In this document: in pieces, positions 1 to 9,117 of the stretch
Layout: the number at the start of each line of letters is the position of its first letter
Position numbering within the stretch: position 1 is the stretch's first letter
Assembly: GCF_036346295.1 (NCBI RefSeq)
Contig: NZ_CP107819.1
Span: 310,001 to 374,000, forward strand
Length of the DNA: 64,000 nt
Reading direction: 5' to 3'
Source: Streptomyces sp. NBC_00536
GTDB lineage: Bacteria > Actinomycetota > Actinomycetes > Streptomycetales > Streptomycetaceae
Program-made: the position numbers and the translations under genes
Notes under the pieces: model-generated
Seen by the model: the letters and a program-made list of their open reading frames with translations, nothing else
Told to the model about the DNA's origin: nothing
Databases searched by the model: none

Positions 1-588
1 GAGACCGACGGCGAGGGCACCCTGCTGATCACCGAGAGCTCGATCGTCAACGACAACCGCAACCGCGGCAAGAACCGGGACGCGGTCGAGGCGGACCTCA
101 AAGCCACCCTGGGCGTGCAGAAGGTGGTCTGGCTGGCCGGAGTGCGCGGCCAGGACATCACCGACGCCCACGTCGACAGCCTCGTACGCTTCACCGCCCC
201 CGGCGTCGTCCTGCTGGACCGCGCCCACCCCGACACCCCGCCGGACTCCTGGTCCCGCTCCGCCGACCAGGCCAAATCCGTCCTCTCGAAGGCGACCGAC
301 GCCCACGGCCGCCGCTTCGAGATCATCGACCTCCCCCAGCCCGACCTCAACCGCATCAAGGGCGCGGGCGACGACTTCGTCTCCACCTACGCGAACTTCT
401 ACGTGGCCAACGACGCCGTCTTCATGCCCAAGTTCGGCGACACCAAAGCCGACGACCGCGCCCGCGGCATCCTCCAGGACCACTTCCCCAAGCGCGACGT
501 CGTCCCGGTCTCCATCGACACGATCGCCTCCGGCGGCGGCGGCATCCACTGCTCCACCCACGACCAGCCCGGCAAACCCGCCGCCTGA
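1..588 (+). CDS. agmatine deiminase (PAD family), 5'-truncated by window edge
   Basis: The frame is open from base 1 to a TGA at 586-588, giving 195 C-terminal residues. Agmatine deiminases (about 340-370 residues) hydrolyse agmatine to N-carbamoylputrescine plus ammonia in the cytoplasm. Seen here are the DGEGTLLITE and NDNRNRGKN segments that precede the active-site region, and GGGGIHCSTHDQP near the C-terminus, where the Cys is the expected nucleophile. The N-terminal half, including the start, lies outside the window. A peptidylarginine-deiminase-type relative of the same superfamily is the alternative, but the GGGGIHC context is the agmatine deiminase type. Confidence 0.88.
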   Translation, partial: ETDGEGTLLITESSIVNDNRNRGKNRDAVEADLKATLGVQKVVWLAGVRGQDITDAHVDSLVRFTAPGVVLLDRAHPDTPPDSWSRSADQAKSVLSKATDAHGRRFEIIDLPQPDLNRIKGAGDDFVSTYANFYVANDAVFMPKFGDTKADDRARGILQDHFPKRDVVPVSIDTIASGGGGIHCSTHDQPGKPAA

Positions 589-751
589 CCGAGCGGGGGA
601 TTCGCGACGGCCCACACCTACCGCCGACGGGCTGAACTTGATCACCCATTAGCCATAAACGATCACCGTGAGGTCCTCATCATGCCTATTTGTGTGAATA
701 GCTGACCGCACCGCTCCACCCTGAGGAGCCGGATTCTCCGAAGGGCGCCCG
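589..751 (+). other. intergenic leader region ahead of DUF11 gene
   Basis: This 163-bp gap between the deiminase stop and the first DUF11 gene is more A+T-rich than its surroundings at about 635-705. It probably holds the promoter of the 752 gene, but I cannot pick a convincing -35/-10 pair. A 7-codon frame (ATG at 682, TGA at 703) lies inside it behind a GAGG; I do not claim it is translated. Confidence 0.3.
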
Positions 752-2173
752 ATGCGACGTGTCTCCCAGAACCGGCCAGGCGGGTCGTACGGGCGGGCCC
801 TCACCGCGTTCTGCGCGGTGGCGGCCTGCTGGTGCCTGCCCCTGACGCCTTCGGCCGCGGCGGAACCCGCCCCGTCGACGCCCGCCGCGCCGGCCCCGGC
901 CGCGGCGACTCCGGCCGCGGCGACTCCGGCCGCGGCGACTCCGGTACCGGTACCGAGCGGCTCGGACCCGGCGGTGCGTACGCCCGTACGTCCCCCCGTG
1001 GACGCGCAGGCGCCGGAGAGCGCCGATCTCGCGGTGTCGGGCGTGCTGCGGCCCGCCGTCTCCGGTGCCCCGGAGCAGCGGGAGCACTCCGCCTCCGTGG
1101 TGCGCGAAACGTTCGACTACATCGTGTCGGTCACCAACCGCGGGCCGTCCACCGCCCGGCAGGTCCGCGTCACCGACCGGCTGCCCGCTTCGCTGGAGTT
1201 CGTGTCCTCCCGCGACGGCTGCACCGCGAGCGGCAGGACGGTGGTGTGCGGGCCGTTGTCCACACTGCCGGTGGGCCTGTCCCACGCGTGGGTGATCACG
1301 GTGCGGCTGGCGGCCGACTACCGCGGGGACGGCGAGGACATCGTCAACGAGGCGATCGTCGACGCGGCGACGCCGGACCCCGATTCCCAGAACAACTCGA
1401 CCTCCCTGGCGGGCCTGAAGATTCCGCCCAACACGCGCACGGCCGACCTCTCGCTCCGCAAGACGGCGGTGCTCGCGAAGGGGCGCAAGCACGTCAGGCC
1501 GGGTGAGAAGTTCACGTACCTGATCTCGGTGCACAACCAGGGCCCCGCGACGGCGCGGCAGATCACGGTCACCGACAGGCTGCCGTCCACGCTGACCCTG
1601 CTCTCCTCGCCCGACGACTGCGTGATCGCGCCGGGCGAGGACCGGCTGGTGGTGTGTCCGCCGCGCGAGCGGCTGGCCGCCGGGGAGACGGCGGAGTTCC
1701 GGATCACGGTGCGCGCCGCCACCGAGGACCGGGCCGCGCATCCCCCGGCGAGCAAGTGCACGCCCATCGACAACATCGCCCACGTCACGAGCGCGAGTTC
1801 CGATCCCGACCTGTCGGACAACTCCAACGCACCGGATACGACGGGTCCGGACGGCGGACGGCTGTGCCTGCTCCCCGCCGGGGGCGAGGAGCACCACGGC
1901 GGGAACGGAGACGACGACGGTGACGACGGTGGTGACGGCGACGACGGCGACGACGGTCACGGCGACCACCACGGCGACCACGGCCGCGAGGACCAGCACG
2001 GTCGTGAGGACCACCGCGGCGACCAGCACGGCGACCACCACGGCGGCCGCGGGGACCTGGCCGACTCCGGTGCCAAGGTCCCGGGGTGGCTGCTGTGGGC
2101 CTCGGCCTCGCTGGTGGCCGGTGGGGCGGCGCTGCGCACGGCCGCCCGCGTACGCGCACGGTCGCGGGCATGA
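752..2173 (+). CDS. exported DUF11-repeat protein with His/Asp/Gly-rich tail and C-terminal membrane segment
   Basis: 473 residues. A signal peptide (about 1-37, hydrophobic core AFCAVAACWCL) is followed by a Pro/Ala linker. Two DUF11 (Ig-like) repeats follow at roughly 85-220 and 225-365; each has the NxGPSTARQV/NQGPATARQI core and a Cys pair (DGCTASGRTVVC; DDCVIAPG..VVC) likely to form a disulfide. Residues about 375-435 are extremely rich in H, D and G, and a single C-terminal membrane helix (GWLLWASASLVAGGAAL) ends in Arg-rich sequence, as in a wall-spanning surface protein. No LPXTG sortase motif is visible. ATG 752 places the signal peptide at the N-terminus. It is the first of three adjacent DUF11 genes. 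The molecular role is unknown; adhesion or scaffolding is inference. Confidence 0.8.
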   Translation: MRRVSQNRPGGSYGRALTAFCAVAACWCLPLTPSAAAEPAPSTPAAPAPAAATPAAATPAAATPVPVPSGSDPAVRTPVRPPVDAQAPESADLAVSGVLRPAVSGAPEQREHSASVVRETFDYIVSVTNRGPSTARQVRVTDRLPASLEFVSSRDGCTASGRTVVCGPLSTLPVGLSHAWVITVRLAADYRGDGEDIVNEAIVDAATPDPDSQNNSTSLAGLKIPPNTRTADLSLRKTAVLAKGRKHVRPGEKFTYLISVHNQGPATARQITVTDRLPSTLTLLSSPDDCVIAPGEDRLVVCPPRERLAAGETAEFRITVRAATEDRAAHPPASKCTPIDNIAHVTSASSDPDLSDNSNAPDTTGPDGGRLCLLPAGGEEHHGGNGDDDGDDGGDGDDGDDGHGDHHGDHGREDQHGREDHRGDQHGDHHGGRGDLADSGAKVPGWLLWASASLVAGGAALRTAARVRARSRA

Positions 2174-2236
2174 CCGCCGGTGCACCACGCCATCCACGCC
2201 ATCCGTAGCGGACGAGCAGATGAGGAACACACCGGT

Positions 2237-4396
2237 ATGACAGTGCCCAGGAGCTGGAACGACCGGGGGCGGCGGGCCGCCGTAACGGTGCTGTGCGCGG
2301 CGGCCGCCCTGCTGCTGCCGCTCGCGCCCTCGGCCACGGCCACGGACGCACCCCCGGCCCCGGCCCCGGCTGCGGCCCCGGCCGCCGTGCACCGTGGTCA
2401 CGCGGACGGACGCGGCCCCCGGGCGCTCGCCTTCCCGGTCAACGAGACGTTCGACAGCTCCACCAACCTCGGCTCCATCAGCGGCAACGCGAGCTATCCG
2501 GGGAGCGGCTGGCTGCGCCTGACGCCGGCCAGCTCCACCCAGGCCGGTACCTGGAAGATGAAGGACGCCTTCCCCTCCAGCCTCGGCTTCATCGCCGAGT
2601 TCCGGTACGCCACCTACGGAGGAACCGCCTTCGACGGCAAGCGGGGTGACGGCCTGTCGTTCTACCTGACCGACGGTACGGCGACCGACGGGGTCGGCCC
2701 TTCCGGCGGCAGCCTCGGCTACGCCTGCTCGGGGCCGGTCGCATCACGCTGTACGACCTCGGGCGTACCGGGCGCCTACCTCGGCATCGGGCTGGACGAG
2801 TTCGGGAACTTCTCCTCGGCCGTGGTCGGCAACGGCGGTCCGGGCTTCCAGTCCAACAGGATCGTGGTGCGCGGCGGTGGCAACGGCTCGACGGGGTACC
2901 GCTTCGGCACGGCCGCGGACGGGCCGGACAAGACCGTGGAGACCGGCAGCCGCGACAAAGAGCGCACGGTACGCGTCTCCCTGCTGCCCAGCGGTACGAA
3001 GATGCTCCTGTCCGTGTGGTCCGACAGCGGCCCCGGGACCGCCTTGACCCAGCTCATCACCGACTTCGACGTCACGGGCATCACCGACCAGCCGAAACTG
3101 CCCGACACCCTCAAGGTGGGCTTCTCCGGGAGCACCGGCGGCGCGACGAACGCGCACGAGATCGACGACCTCAAGATCAACGTACCGGCCGACCTGACCA
3201 TCACGAAGAAGGGGTCCCCGGCGACCGTGCCCGCCGGTGGCGGACCGGTGACCTACACCCTCACCGTCTCCAACAGCCAGGCCAACGAGGTCACCGGCGC
3301 CGCCGTCCGCGACACCGTGCCCGGCCTGACCGACGTGACCTGGACCTGCAAGGCCGGGACCGGCGGGACCTGCGGCGCGGCCTCCGGCACCGGGAACGCC
3401 CTGGACACGACGGCCGACTTCAAGCGGGGCGGCACGGTCACCTACACGATCACCGGTACGGCCCCGGCGCAGCCCGTGACCCTGTCCAACACGGCCACGG
3501 TGACCGCCCCGGCGGACCGTACGGACACCAACACGGCCGACAACACCGCCACCTCCCCCGACACGGTGGTGACGGCGCTCGCCGACGTGGTCGCGGAGAA
3601 GCAGGGCGTCGGGGCGGGGCCGGTCGTCCCGGGCCAGGAGTTCGACTACAAGATCACAGCGCGCAACCTGGGGCCCTCCCACACGACCTCCGTCCGCTTC
3701 TCCGACACGCTCCCCGGGCCGCTGCGGTTCGTCTCCTCCGACCGGTGCACCTCCTTCGGACAGCAGCTGACGTGCCTGAGCCGCTCCAGCCTCAACGCGG
3801 GGGACAGCTTCTCGTTCACCGTGCGCGTACGACTCGACCCGGCCTACGACGGGGACGGCTCGGACCTCGGGAACGTCGTGAGCATCCAGCACGCCGTCAC
3901 CGACCCGCGGCCCGCGAACAACACCAGCGCACCCGCGCCGCCGCCCGGCGGAGTGGCGGCCGCCCGGGCCGACCTCTCGCTGGTCAAGGCCGCCGAGAGC
4001 CGCTCCCCCGTCGCGCCCGGCGAGACCTTCACCTACACGGTGACCGTGCGCAACTCGGGCCCGTCCGTGGCCCGGCAGGTCTCCGTCACGGACCCGCTGC
4101 CCACGGCGCTCTCGTTCGTCTCCTCGCCCGGCGGCTGCTCCGCGGCCGGCCAGAACGTCACCTGCGGCACGGAGGCGGTGCTGGCTCCGGGCGGAACCCG
4201 CTCGTGGACCTTCACCGTGCGCCTCGACCCGGCGTACAGCGGTGACGGCACGGCCCTGCGGAACACCGCGACCGCCCGCGCGGACACCGCCGATCCGAAC
4301 CCGCTCGACAACAGCGGCTCCGACGGCGTGCCCGGCGGGCAGGTCCGCCCGCCGAGCGCCGACATCGAGCTCTCGAAGCAGGCCGTCGCAGGCTGA
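2237..4396 (+). CDS. secreted L-type lectin / DUF11-repeat protein
   Basis: 719 residues from ATG 2237; an earlier in-frame ATG (2180) would bury the signal peptide (RRAAVTVLCAAAALLLPLAP), so 2237 is preferred. Residues about 65-300 resemble bacterial L-type lectins: a NETFDSS start, a GDGLSFYLTDG strand and a YLGIGLDEFGNFSS segment with the Asp/Asn residues expected near a metal/sugar site. Three DUF11 repeats follow (about 310-435, 450-575, 580-705). The protein ends abruptly in ADIELSKQAVAG, which matches the first strand of a further DUF11 repeat. No wall-sorting signal or membrane anchor follows. Secretion and carbohydrate binding are inferred from the fold families; the ligand is unknown. 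Confidence 0.78.
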   Translation: MTVPRSWNDRGRRAAVTVLCAAAALLLPLAPSATATDAPPAPAPAAAPAAVHRGHADGRGPRALAFPVNETFDSSTNLGSISGNASYPGSGWLRLTPASSTQAGTWKMKDAFPSSLGFIAEFRYATYGGTAFDGKRGDGLSFYLTDGTATDGVGPSGGSLGYACSGPVASRCTTSGVPGAYLGIGLDEFGNFSSAVVGNGGPGFQSNRIVVRGGGNGSTGYRFGTAADGPDKTVETGSRDKERTVRVSLLPSGTKMLLSVWSDSGPGTALTQLITDFDVTGITDQPKLPDTLKVGFSGSTGGATNAHEIDDLKINVPADLTITKKGSPATVPAGGGPVTYTLTVSNSQANEVTGAAVRDTVPGLTDVTWTCKAGTGGTCGAASGTGNALDTTADFKRGGTVTYTITGTAPAQPVTLSNTATVTAPADRTDTNTADNTATSPDTVVTALADVVAEKQGVGAGPVVPGQEFDYKITARNLGPSHTTSVRFSDTLPGPLRFVSSDRCTSFGQQLTCLSRSSLNAGDSFSFTVRVRLDPAYDGDGSDLGNVVSIQHAVTDPRPANNTSAPAPPPGGVAAARADLSLVKAAESRSPVAPGETFTYTVTVRNSGPSVARQVSVTDPLPTALSFVSSPGGCSAAGQNVTCGTEAVLAPGGTRSWTFTVRLDPAYSGDGTALRNTATARADTADPNPLDNSGSDGVPGGQVRPPSADIELSKQAVAG

Positions 4397-4480
4397 CCTG
4401 GCCCCTCCCTTTCCCGCTCCCCCTCCTCCCCCCTTTCTCCCTTTCTCCCTTCCTCCCGCACGAAACGGAAACGATGCGCG
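4397..4480 (+). other. polypyrimidine intergenic tract
   Basis: The 84 bp between the second and third DUF11 genes contain an almost pure C/T run on the plus strand from about 4402 to 4457, broken by very few purines. A short purine stretch (GAAACGGAAACG) just before ATG 4481 may serve as a weak ribosome-binding region. There is no terminator hairpin, so the two genes are probably co-transcribed. Confidence 0.55.
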
Positions 4481-6571
4481 ATGACGACGACACCAGGCCG
4501 GCGGTCGGCGGTGTGGGCCATGGCTCCACTGCTCTGCGCCGCGGCCCTGTGGACCGGACCGGTCCCCGCGGCCGCCGCCCTGCCCGGCAGCGGGCACACG
4601 GTCGAGGTGACGGCACAGCGTGCCAAGGCTCCCGGTGACCTGATCACCTACACGCTGACCGCGAAGAACAAGGGCCCGTCGGTGGCCCGTAACGTCACCG
4701 CCACGGACAAGCTCCCGGCCGGGATCTCCTTCGTGGGCTCCTCCGACGGCTGCACCGCCATCGGCCAGACCGTCACCTGCGGGCCCGAGGCCCAGCTGGC
4801 CGCCAACCAGACCAAGAGCTGGAGCTTCCAGGCCAAGCTGAGTCCCTCCTACCAGGGCGACGGTTCCGATCTCGGCAACAGCGCCACCGGCAAGTCGGAC
4901 GCCGTCGATCCCGATCCCGCCAACAACAAGCCGGCTCCGGTGCTGCCACCGGGACCGTTCGACCCGGTCTCTGACCTGGCCACCGTCAAGACGCCGCTCG
5001 GCGCGGGTCCGACCATTCCGGGCCAGGAGTACGAGTACGAGATCCGCACGAGCAACAAGGGTCCCTCCGACGCGCGCAACGTCAAGGTGACCGACACCCT
5101 GCCCGACGGTCTGACCTTCGTGTCCTCGGCGGACCCGTGCTCGGTGTCCGGGCGGACCGTCACCTGTGGTCCGCTGGCCCGGCTGGTCCCCGGCGCCGAG
5201 GTCGTGTGGACCTTCAAGGTGAAGCTGGACGCCGCCTACGCCGGTGACGGCAGCGACCTGCGCAACACCGCGACCTCGTCCTCCGCGTCCAAGGACCCGG
5301 AGCCCGCCGACAACACCTCGCACGCCGTGCTCCCGCCGGGCGGGGTCACCGAGCCGCAGGCCGATGTCTGGACCACGAAGCGGCCCGCCACGGACACGCC
5401 GATCGCCCCCGGGCAGACCTTCGAGTACGTGGTCACCGCGCACAACGACGGTCCGTCCCGGGCCGTGAACACCACGGTCACCGACAAGCTGCCCGCGCAG
5501 CTCACCTTCGTCTCCTCCCCCGACAGCTGCTCGGTCACCGACGGTACGGTCAGCTGCGGCCCGGTGGCCGTACTGGAGCCCACCGGGTCCAAGACCTGGC
5601 GGTTCACCGTCCGCCTCGACAGCGGATACACGGGCAACGGATCCGACATCCGCAACACGGCGACCGCCACCTCCACGACCAAGGACCCCAAGCCGGAGAA
5701 CAACACGAGCAGCCCGGCGGGCCTGCCCGGCAGTACCGTCAACAAGCCGACCGCCGACCTGGCGGTGACCAAGGAGGCCGTCGGCACCAAGCCGCCGGTG
5801 CCGGGCGAGACCTTCGACTACCGGATCCGGGTCACCAACAACGGCCCGTCGGCCGACGCCTTCAACGTCAAGCTCTCCGACGCCCTCCCCGAAGGCCTCT
5901 CCTACGTGACGTCCTCGCCCGCCGGATGCACCGTCGCCGGACACCTGGTGTCGTGCAAGCGGACCAGCCCGCTCAAGGTCGGCGAAACGGTCGAGTACCT
6001 GCTCACCGTCAAGGTGGATCCCGCGTACAGCGGAGACGGCAGCGACCTGAAGAACACCGCCCAGGTGACGGCCGACAACATCGACCCCGCGAGCGGGAAC
6101 GACAAGAGCACCGCGACCGTGCCCGGCGGGCACGTCACTGATCCCGCGGCGGACCTCGCCATCACCAAGAAGCCCGTCCAGACCGCCCCCGTGGCCCCGG
6201 GCGAGACCTTCGACTACGCGCTGACCGTGACCAACAACGGCCCCTCGCAGGCCGAGCAGATCACCGTCTCCGACACGCTGCCGACCGCTTTGAGCTTCGT
6301 CTCGGGCGACGCGACGTGCACCTCCGGACGGACCGTCACCTGCGGCCCGCTGCCGAGCCTCGCACCCGGAGCCTCCATGACCTGGGTGATCAAGGTGAAG
6401 CTGGATCCGGAGTACACCGGGGACGGCTCCGACATCCGCAACACCGCCACCGTCGACTCCCTCACCCACGACCCCAACACCGCGAACAACACGAGCGCGG
6501 CCGCCGGGCCGCCCGGTGGCAAGGTCAAGGACCCGACCGCGGACCTGGAGGTCGGCAAGACGACCCCCTGA
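4481..6571 (+). CDS. secreted DUF11-repeat protein (five repeats)
   Basis: 696 residues. A signal peptide (about 1-33, WAMAPLLCAAALWTGPVPAAAA) is followed by five DUF11 repeats of about 130 residues. Each contains the NxGPS core, an LPxxLxFVSS strand, a Cys pair and the YxGDGSDxxNTA closing strand. Repeats start near residues 38, 165, 295, 425 and 560. As in the upstream gene, the chain stops just inside a sixth repeat (ADLEVGKTTP), with no membrane segment or LPXTG motif. ATG 4481 is used because the overlapping ATG at 4474 is in another frame. Regular repeats suggest an extended extracellular fibre-like protein; function unknown. Confidence 0.78.
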   Translation: MTTTPGRRSAVWAMAPLLCAAALWTGPVPAAAALPGSGHTVEVTAQRAKAPGDLITYTLTAKNKGPSVARNVTATDKLPAGISFVGSSDGCTAIGQTVTCGPEAQLAANQTKSWSFQAKLSPSYQGDGSDLGNSATGKSDAVDPDPANNKPAPVLPPGPFDPVSDLATVKTPLGAGPTIPGQEYEYEIRTSNKGPSDARNVKVTDTLPDGLTFVSSADPCSVSGRTVTCGPLARLVPGAEVVWTFKVKLDAAYAGDGSDLRNTATSSSASKDPEPADNTSHAVLPPGGVTEPQADVWTTKRPATDTPIAPGQTFEYVVTAHNDGPSRAVNTTVTDKLPAQLTFVSSPDSCSVTDGTVSCGPVAVLEPTGSKTWRFTVRLDSGYTGNGSDIRNTATATSTTKDPKPENNTSSPAGLPGSTVNKPTADLAVTKEAVGTKPPVPGETFDYRIRVTNNGPSADAFNVKLSDALPEGLSYVTSSPAGCTVAGHLVSCKRTSPLKVGETVEYLLTVKVDPAYSGDGSDLKNTAQVTADNIDPASGNDKSTATVPGGHVTDPAADLAITKKPVQTAPVAPGETFDYALTVTNNGPSQAEQITVSDTLPTALSFVSGDATCTSGRTVTCGPLPSLAPGASMTWVIKVKLDPEYTGDGSDIRNTATVDSLTHDPNTANNTSAAAGPPGGKVKDPTADLEVGKTTP

Positions 6572-6602
6572 CCCCGTAGCGACAACCCCGACGCACACGG
6601 AA

Positions 6603-6632
6603 CGGCCGGCGGACCCTCCAGTCCGCCGGCCG
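6603..6632 (+). terminator. hairpin terminator after DUF11 cluster
   Basis: A perfect 12-bp inverted repeat (6603-6614 with 6621-6632, loop CCTCCA) lies 32 bp after the third DUF11 stop. There is no T-run, which is usual for high-G+C actinomycete terminators. Confidence 0.65.
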
Positions 6633-6725
6633 CTGCGTTGGCCGCTCCGCCGCCCCGGGCCTACGGTGGTGGGGCTGGGTTCGTACCCGGGTCCTCGGGG
6701 TCCTCGGACGACAGGAGACCGTGCG

Positions 6726-7991
6726 GTGAAGCCAACCCCCATCCGGCTGCGCCGGGCCTGCGCGGCTGCCGTCGCGACGGGCGTGCTCATCACCCCGCTG
6801 GCGGTGGGTTCCGCGTACGGGGCCACCTCCCCGGTACCGTCCCCCTCCGCCTCCACCTCCGCCTCCGTGTCCCCCTCCCCCTCCGCCTCGCCCTCCCCGG
6901 GCACCGGGGCGGCCTTCCCGCAGCTCACCCCGGCCGTCGCGGCGCAACTGGACGCCGCCGTGCGCCAGGTGATGCGCGAGACGAAGGTGCCGGGCGCGAC
7001 CGTGGGGCTGTGGGCCCCCGGCAAGGGCAGCTACGTGAAGACCTTCGGCGTGGCGGACAAGGTGTCCGGCGACCCCATGACCACCGACCTCCGCGTCCGC
7101 CTCGGCAGCGAGACCAAGACGTTCACGGTCACCGCCCTCCTCCAGCTCGTCGACCAGGGCAAGGCCGGCCTGGACGACCCCATCGGCAGGTACATCACCG
7201 GCGTGCCGAACGGCGACCGCATCACCCTGCGCGAACTCGCGGGCATGCGCAGCGGGTTGTTCAGCTACACCTTGGACCCGGACTTCATCAAGACCTTCGA
7301 GGGCGATCCGCAGCAGGCCTTCGCACCACAGCAGTTGCTCGACTACTCCTTCAAACACCCCGTGCAGTTCGCGCCGAACGCGAAGTTCCAGTACTCCAAC
7401 ACCAACCTGATCCTGCTCGGTCTGGTGGTGGAGAAGGTGACCGGCCGTCCACTCCAGGACGTCATCACCCAGGACGTCCTGGAGCCCGCCGGACTGCACG
7501 ACACGCTCTTCCCCACGGGCACGCAGTTCCCGGATCCGCACGCGCACGGCTACACCGACCAGACGGCCTCGGGCAAGATCGAGGACGCGACCGACTGGAA
7601 CCCCTCCTGGGCCTGGGCCGCGGGCTCGATGATCTCCGACCTCCAGGACCTGCGCAGCTGGGCCCGCACCCTGGCCACCGGGACGCTGCTGACGCCCGCG
7701 ACCCAGGCCGAGCGCCTGAAGACCACCCCGATGGACATCTCGGGGGACGGTTACGGGCTGGGCATCTTCAACGTCCAGGGCTGGATCGGCCACAACGGCT
7801 CACTGCCCGGGTACGAGAGCCTGACCGTCTTCCTCCCGCAGGCGCAGGCGACCATGGTCATCCTGCTCAACACCGACGTGCGCACCGACAACCAGGAGCC
7901 GAGCACGCTCTTCGGGCAGGCCGTCACCCGGATCGTGACGCCCGCCCACGTGTACCCCCGCCACGAACCGCTGGTCCCCAGGGCCGGTTGA
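6726..7991 (+). CDS. secreted serine hydrolase (class C beta-lactamase / DD-carboxypeptidase family)
   Basis: 421 residues. GTG 6726 is chosen because AGGAGA lies just upstream and it opens a signal peptide (RRACAAAVATGVLITPLAVGSAYG). A Ser/Pro-rich linker follows (about 33-60). The catalytic domain shows the class C / DD-peptidase motifs in order: SxxK as GSETK (about 123), YxN as YSN (about 222) and HxG as HNG (about 358). Such enzymes act on D-Ala-D-Ala-type peptides or esters outside the cell. The substrate is not deducible. It is separated from the DUF11 genes by a terminator and converges on the gene at 8025. Confidence 0.87.
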   Translation: MKPTPIRLRRACAAAVATGVLITPLAVGSAYGATSPVPSPSASTSASVSPSPSASPSPGTGAAFPQLTPAVAAQLDAAVRQVMRETKVPGATVGLWAPGKGSYVKTFGVADKVSGDPMTTDLRVRLGSETKTFTVTALLQLVDQGKAGLDDPIGRYITGVPNGDRITLRELAGMRSGLFSYTLDPDFIKTFEGDPQQAFAPQQLLDYSFKHPVQFAPNAKFQYSNTNLILLGLVVEKVTGRPLQDVITQDVLEPAGLHDTLFPTGTQFPDPHAHGYTDQTASGKIEDATDWNPSWAWAAGSMISDLQDLRSWARTLATGTLLTPATQAERLKTTPMDISGDGYGLGIFNVQGWIGHNGSLPGYESLTVFLPQAQATMVILLNTDVRTDNQEPSTLFGQAVTRIVTPAHVYPRHEPLVPRAG

Positions 7992-8024
7992 GGGGAAGGC
8001 CGAGGGGCGGGACGAGTACGGGCG

Positions 8025-9029
8025 CTACTTCTGCAGCGCCTTGACCGCCTGGCCCTCCCGTTCGAGGCAGCGGTCCACGTGCTCCGCACACGCGTCGAAG
8101 AGGGCGCCGCGCCCTTCGGCGTCGGCCTCCGCGTCGGCGTCCCGGGCCAGCGCGGCCAGGTCCGACCAGTGGCGGGCGGATTCCCGGAAGAGCCCGGCCG
8201 CCTCGGGGTGCCCGACGAGGTCGAGGAAGTCCGCGTACAGCGGCCGGGTGGCGCCCGGGGCGGTCCACTCCTCTTCCAGGCAGGCGTACAGCCGCCCGGT
8301 GCCCGCGCGGAACGCCTCCGGGGAGCCGCCGAACCGGCGCTCCCAGCCCTTCCCGGTGGTCCGGTCGCGCAGCTGCGCGGCGAACCTCTCCATCCCGGTG
8401 AAGCCGAAGTTCACGTCGAAGTGATTGCCGAGGACCGGCCCGGTGAGGTGGGTGACGGTCGAGGCGATGGCGCCCGCCACGTCCGGCTCCCCCTCGGGCG
8501 GCCCGGTGGGCACGATCAGCTGGTGGCGGCCCTTGCGGTGCGCGGTCCAGGCCGCTCCGAACTCCTCGCGGTCGATCCGGTGCGGGGACTCGGCGCCGTC
8601 GTCGATCAGCAGGTCGTCGCCGTCGTACCCGGCGATGACGACGGTGTACGGGTCGGCGCCGGTCATCTCGGCGGCCGGGTCGCTCTCGTGCCAGGGCAGG
8701 GAGGAGCGGTCGACGACGCAGAAGGCGGGCTGTCCCTCGTCCAGCGCCGCCCGGACCCGGCCCCAGCGGGGCTTCATCGCGCGGGTGGCGTCGTACGGGA
8801 CCCCCAGGCGGCCGAGCGCGACCTGTACCCAGGGCTCGGGGTGGGCCTGGGCCACGATGGTGGGGATGGGCGTGCGGCCCTCGTACTCGAAGACGAAGTA
8901 CATGAAGCCGATGCCCCCGGCCAGGCCCGCGACGAGTTCCTCGTCGTGGGCGCTGCCCAGGGCGTGCCGGATCAGGGAGGCTTCCCGATGGCGTCCGGTG
9001 GCGAAGTCTTCGTACACGAGCACAGTCAT
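8025..9029 (-). CDS. BtrH N-terminal domain / DUF4872 family protein
   Basis: 334 residues with no signal peptide. The N-terminus (RHREASLIRHALG, GGIGFMYFVFEYEG) matches the BtrH-type N-terminal domain, a papain-like fold related to the acyl-ACP:aminoglycoside acyltransferase of butirosin synthesis. The second half resembles DUF4872. An early Cys at the expected nucleophile position is not evident, so I do not claim catalysis. A -10-like TACGCT (minus strand, 9041-9036) ends 6 nt before the ATG and no Shine-Dalgarno is visible, suggesting a leaderless mRNA. Neighbours give no pathway context. Confidence 0.72.
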   Translation of the reverse strand: MTVLVYEDFATGRHREASLIRHALGSAHDEELVAGLAGGIGFMYFVFEYEGRTPIPTIVAQAHPEPWVQVALGRLGVPYDATRAMKPRWGRVRAALDEGQPAFCVVDRSSLPWHESDPAAEMTGADPYTVVIAGYDGDDLLIDDGAESPHRIDREEFGAAWTAHRKGRHQLIVPTGPPEGEPDVAGAIASTVTHLTGPVLGNHFDVNFGFTGMERFAAQLRDRTTGKGWERRFGGSPEAFRAGTGRLYACLEEEWTAPGATRPLYADFLDLVGHPEAAGLFRESARHWSDLAALARDADAEADAEGRGALFDACAEHVDRCLEREGQAVKALQK

Positions 9030-9117
9030 GCGATCAGCGTAGCCGCGTCCCGGGGCGGGCCCGACCCACGGGTCCGGGGGCCCGTGGAACCCGGCAGGAC
9101 GAACGCATGACCGAGGT

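Noticed and set aside
682..705. 7-codon frame MPICVNS ahead of the first DUF11 gene
   Set aside because: Too short to support without conservation; its ribosome site (GAGG) is weak and there is no hairpin at its stop.
686..2401. Long minus-strand frame opposite the first DUF11 gene
   Set aside because: It is an Arg/Gly/Val-rich antisense reading of a real coding region, as expected from high third-position G+C.
2744..7024. 1426-residue minus-strand frame
   Set aside because: It spans two recognised DUF11 genes and a terminator on the other strand and has shadow composition, so it is not a gene.
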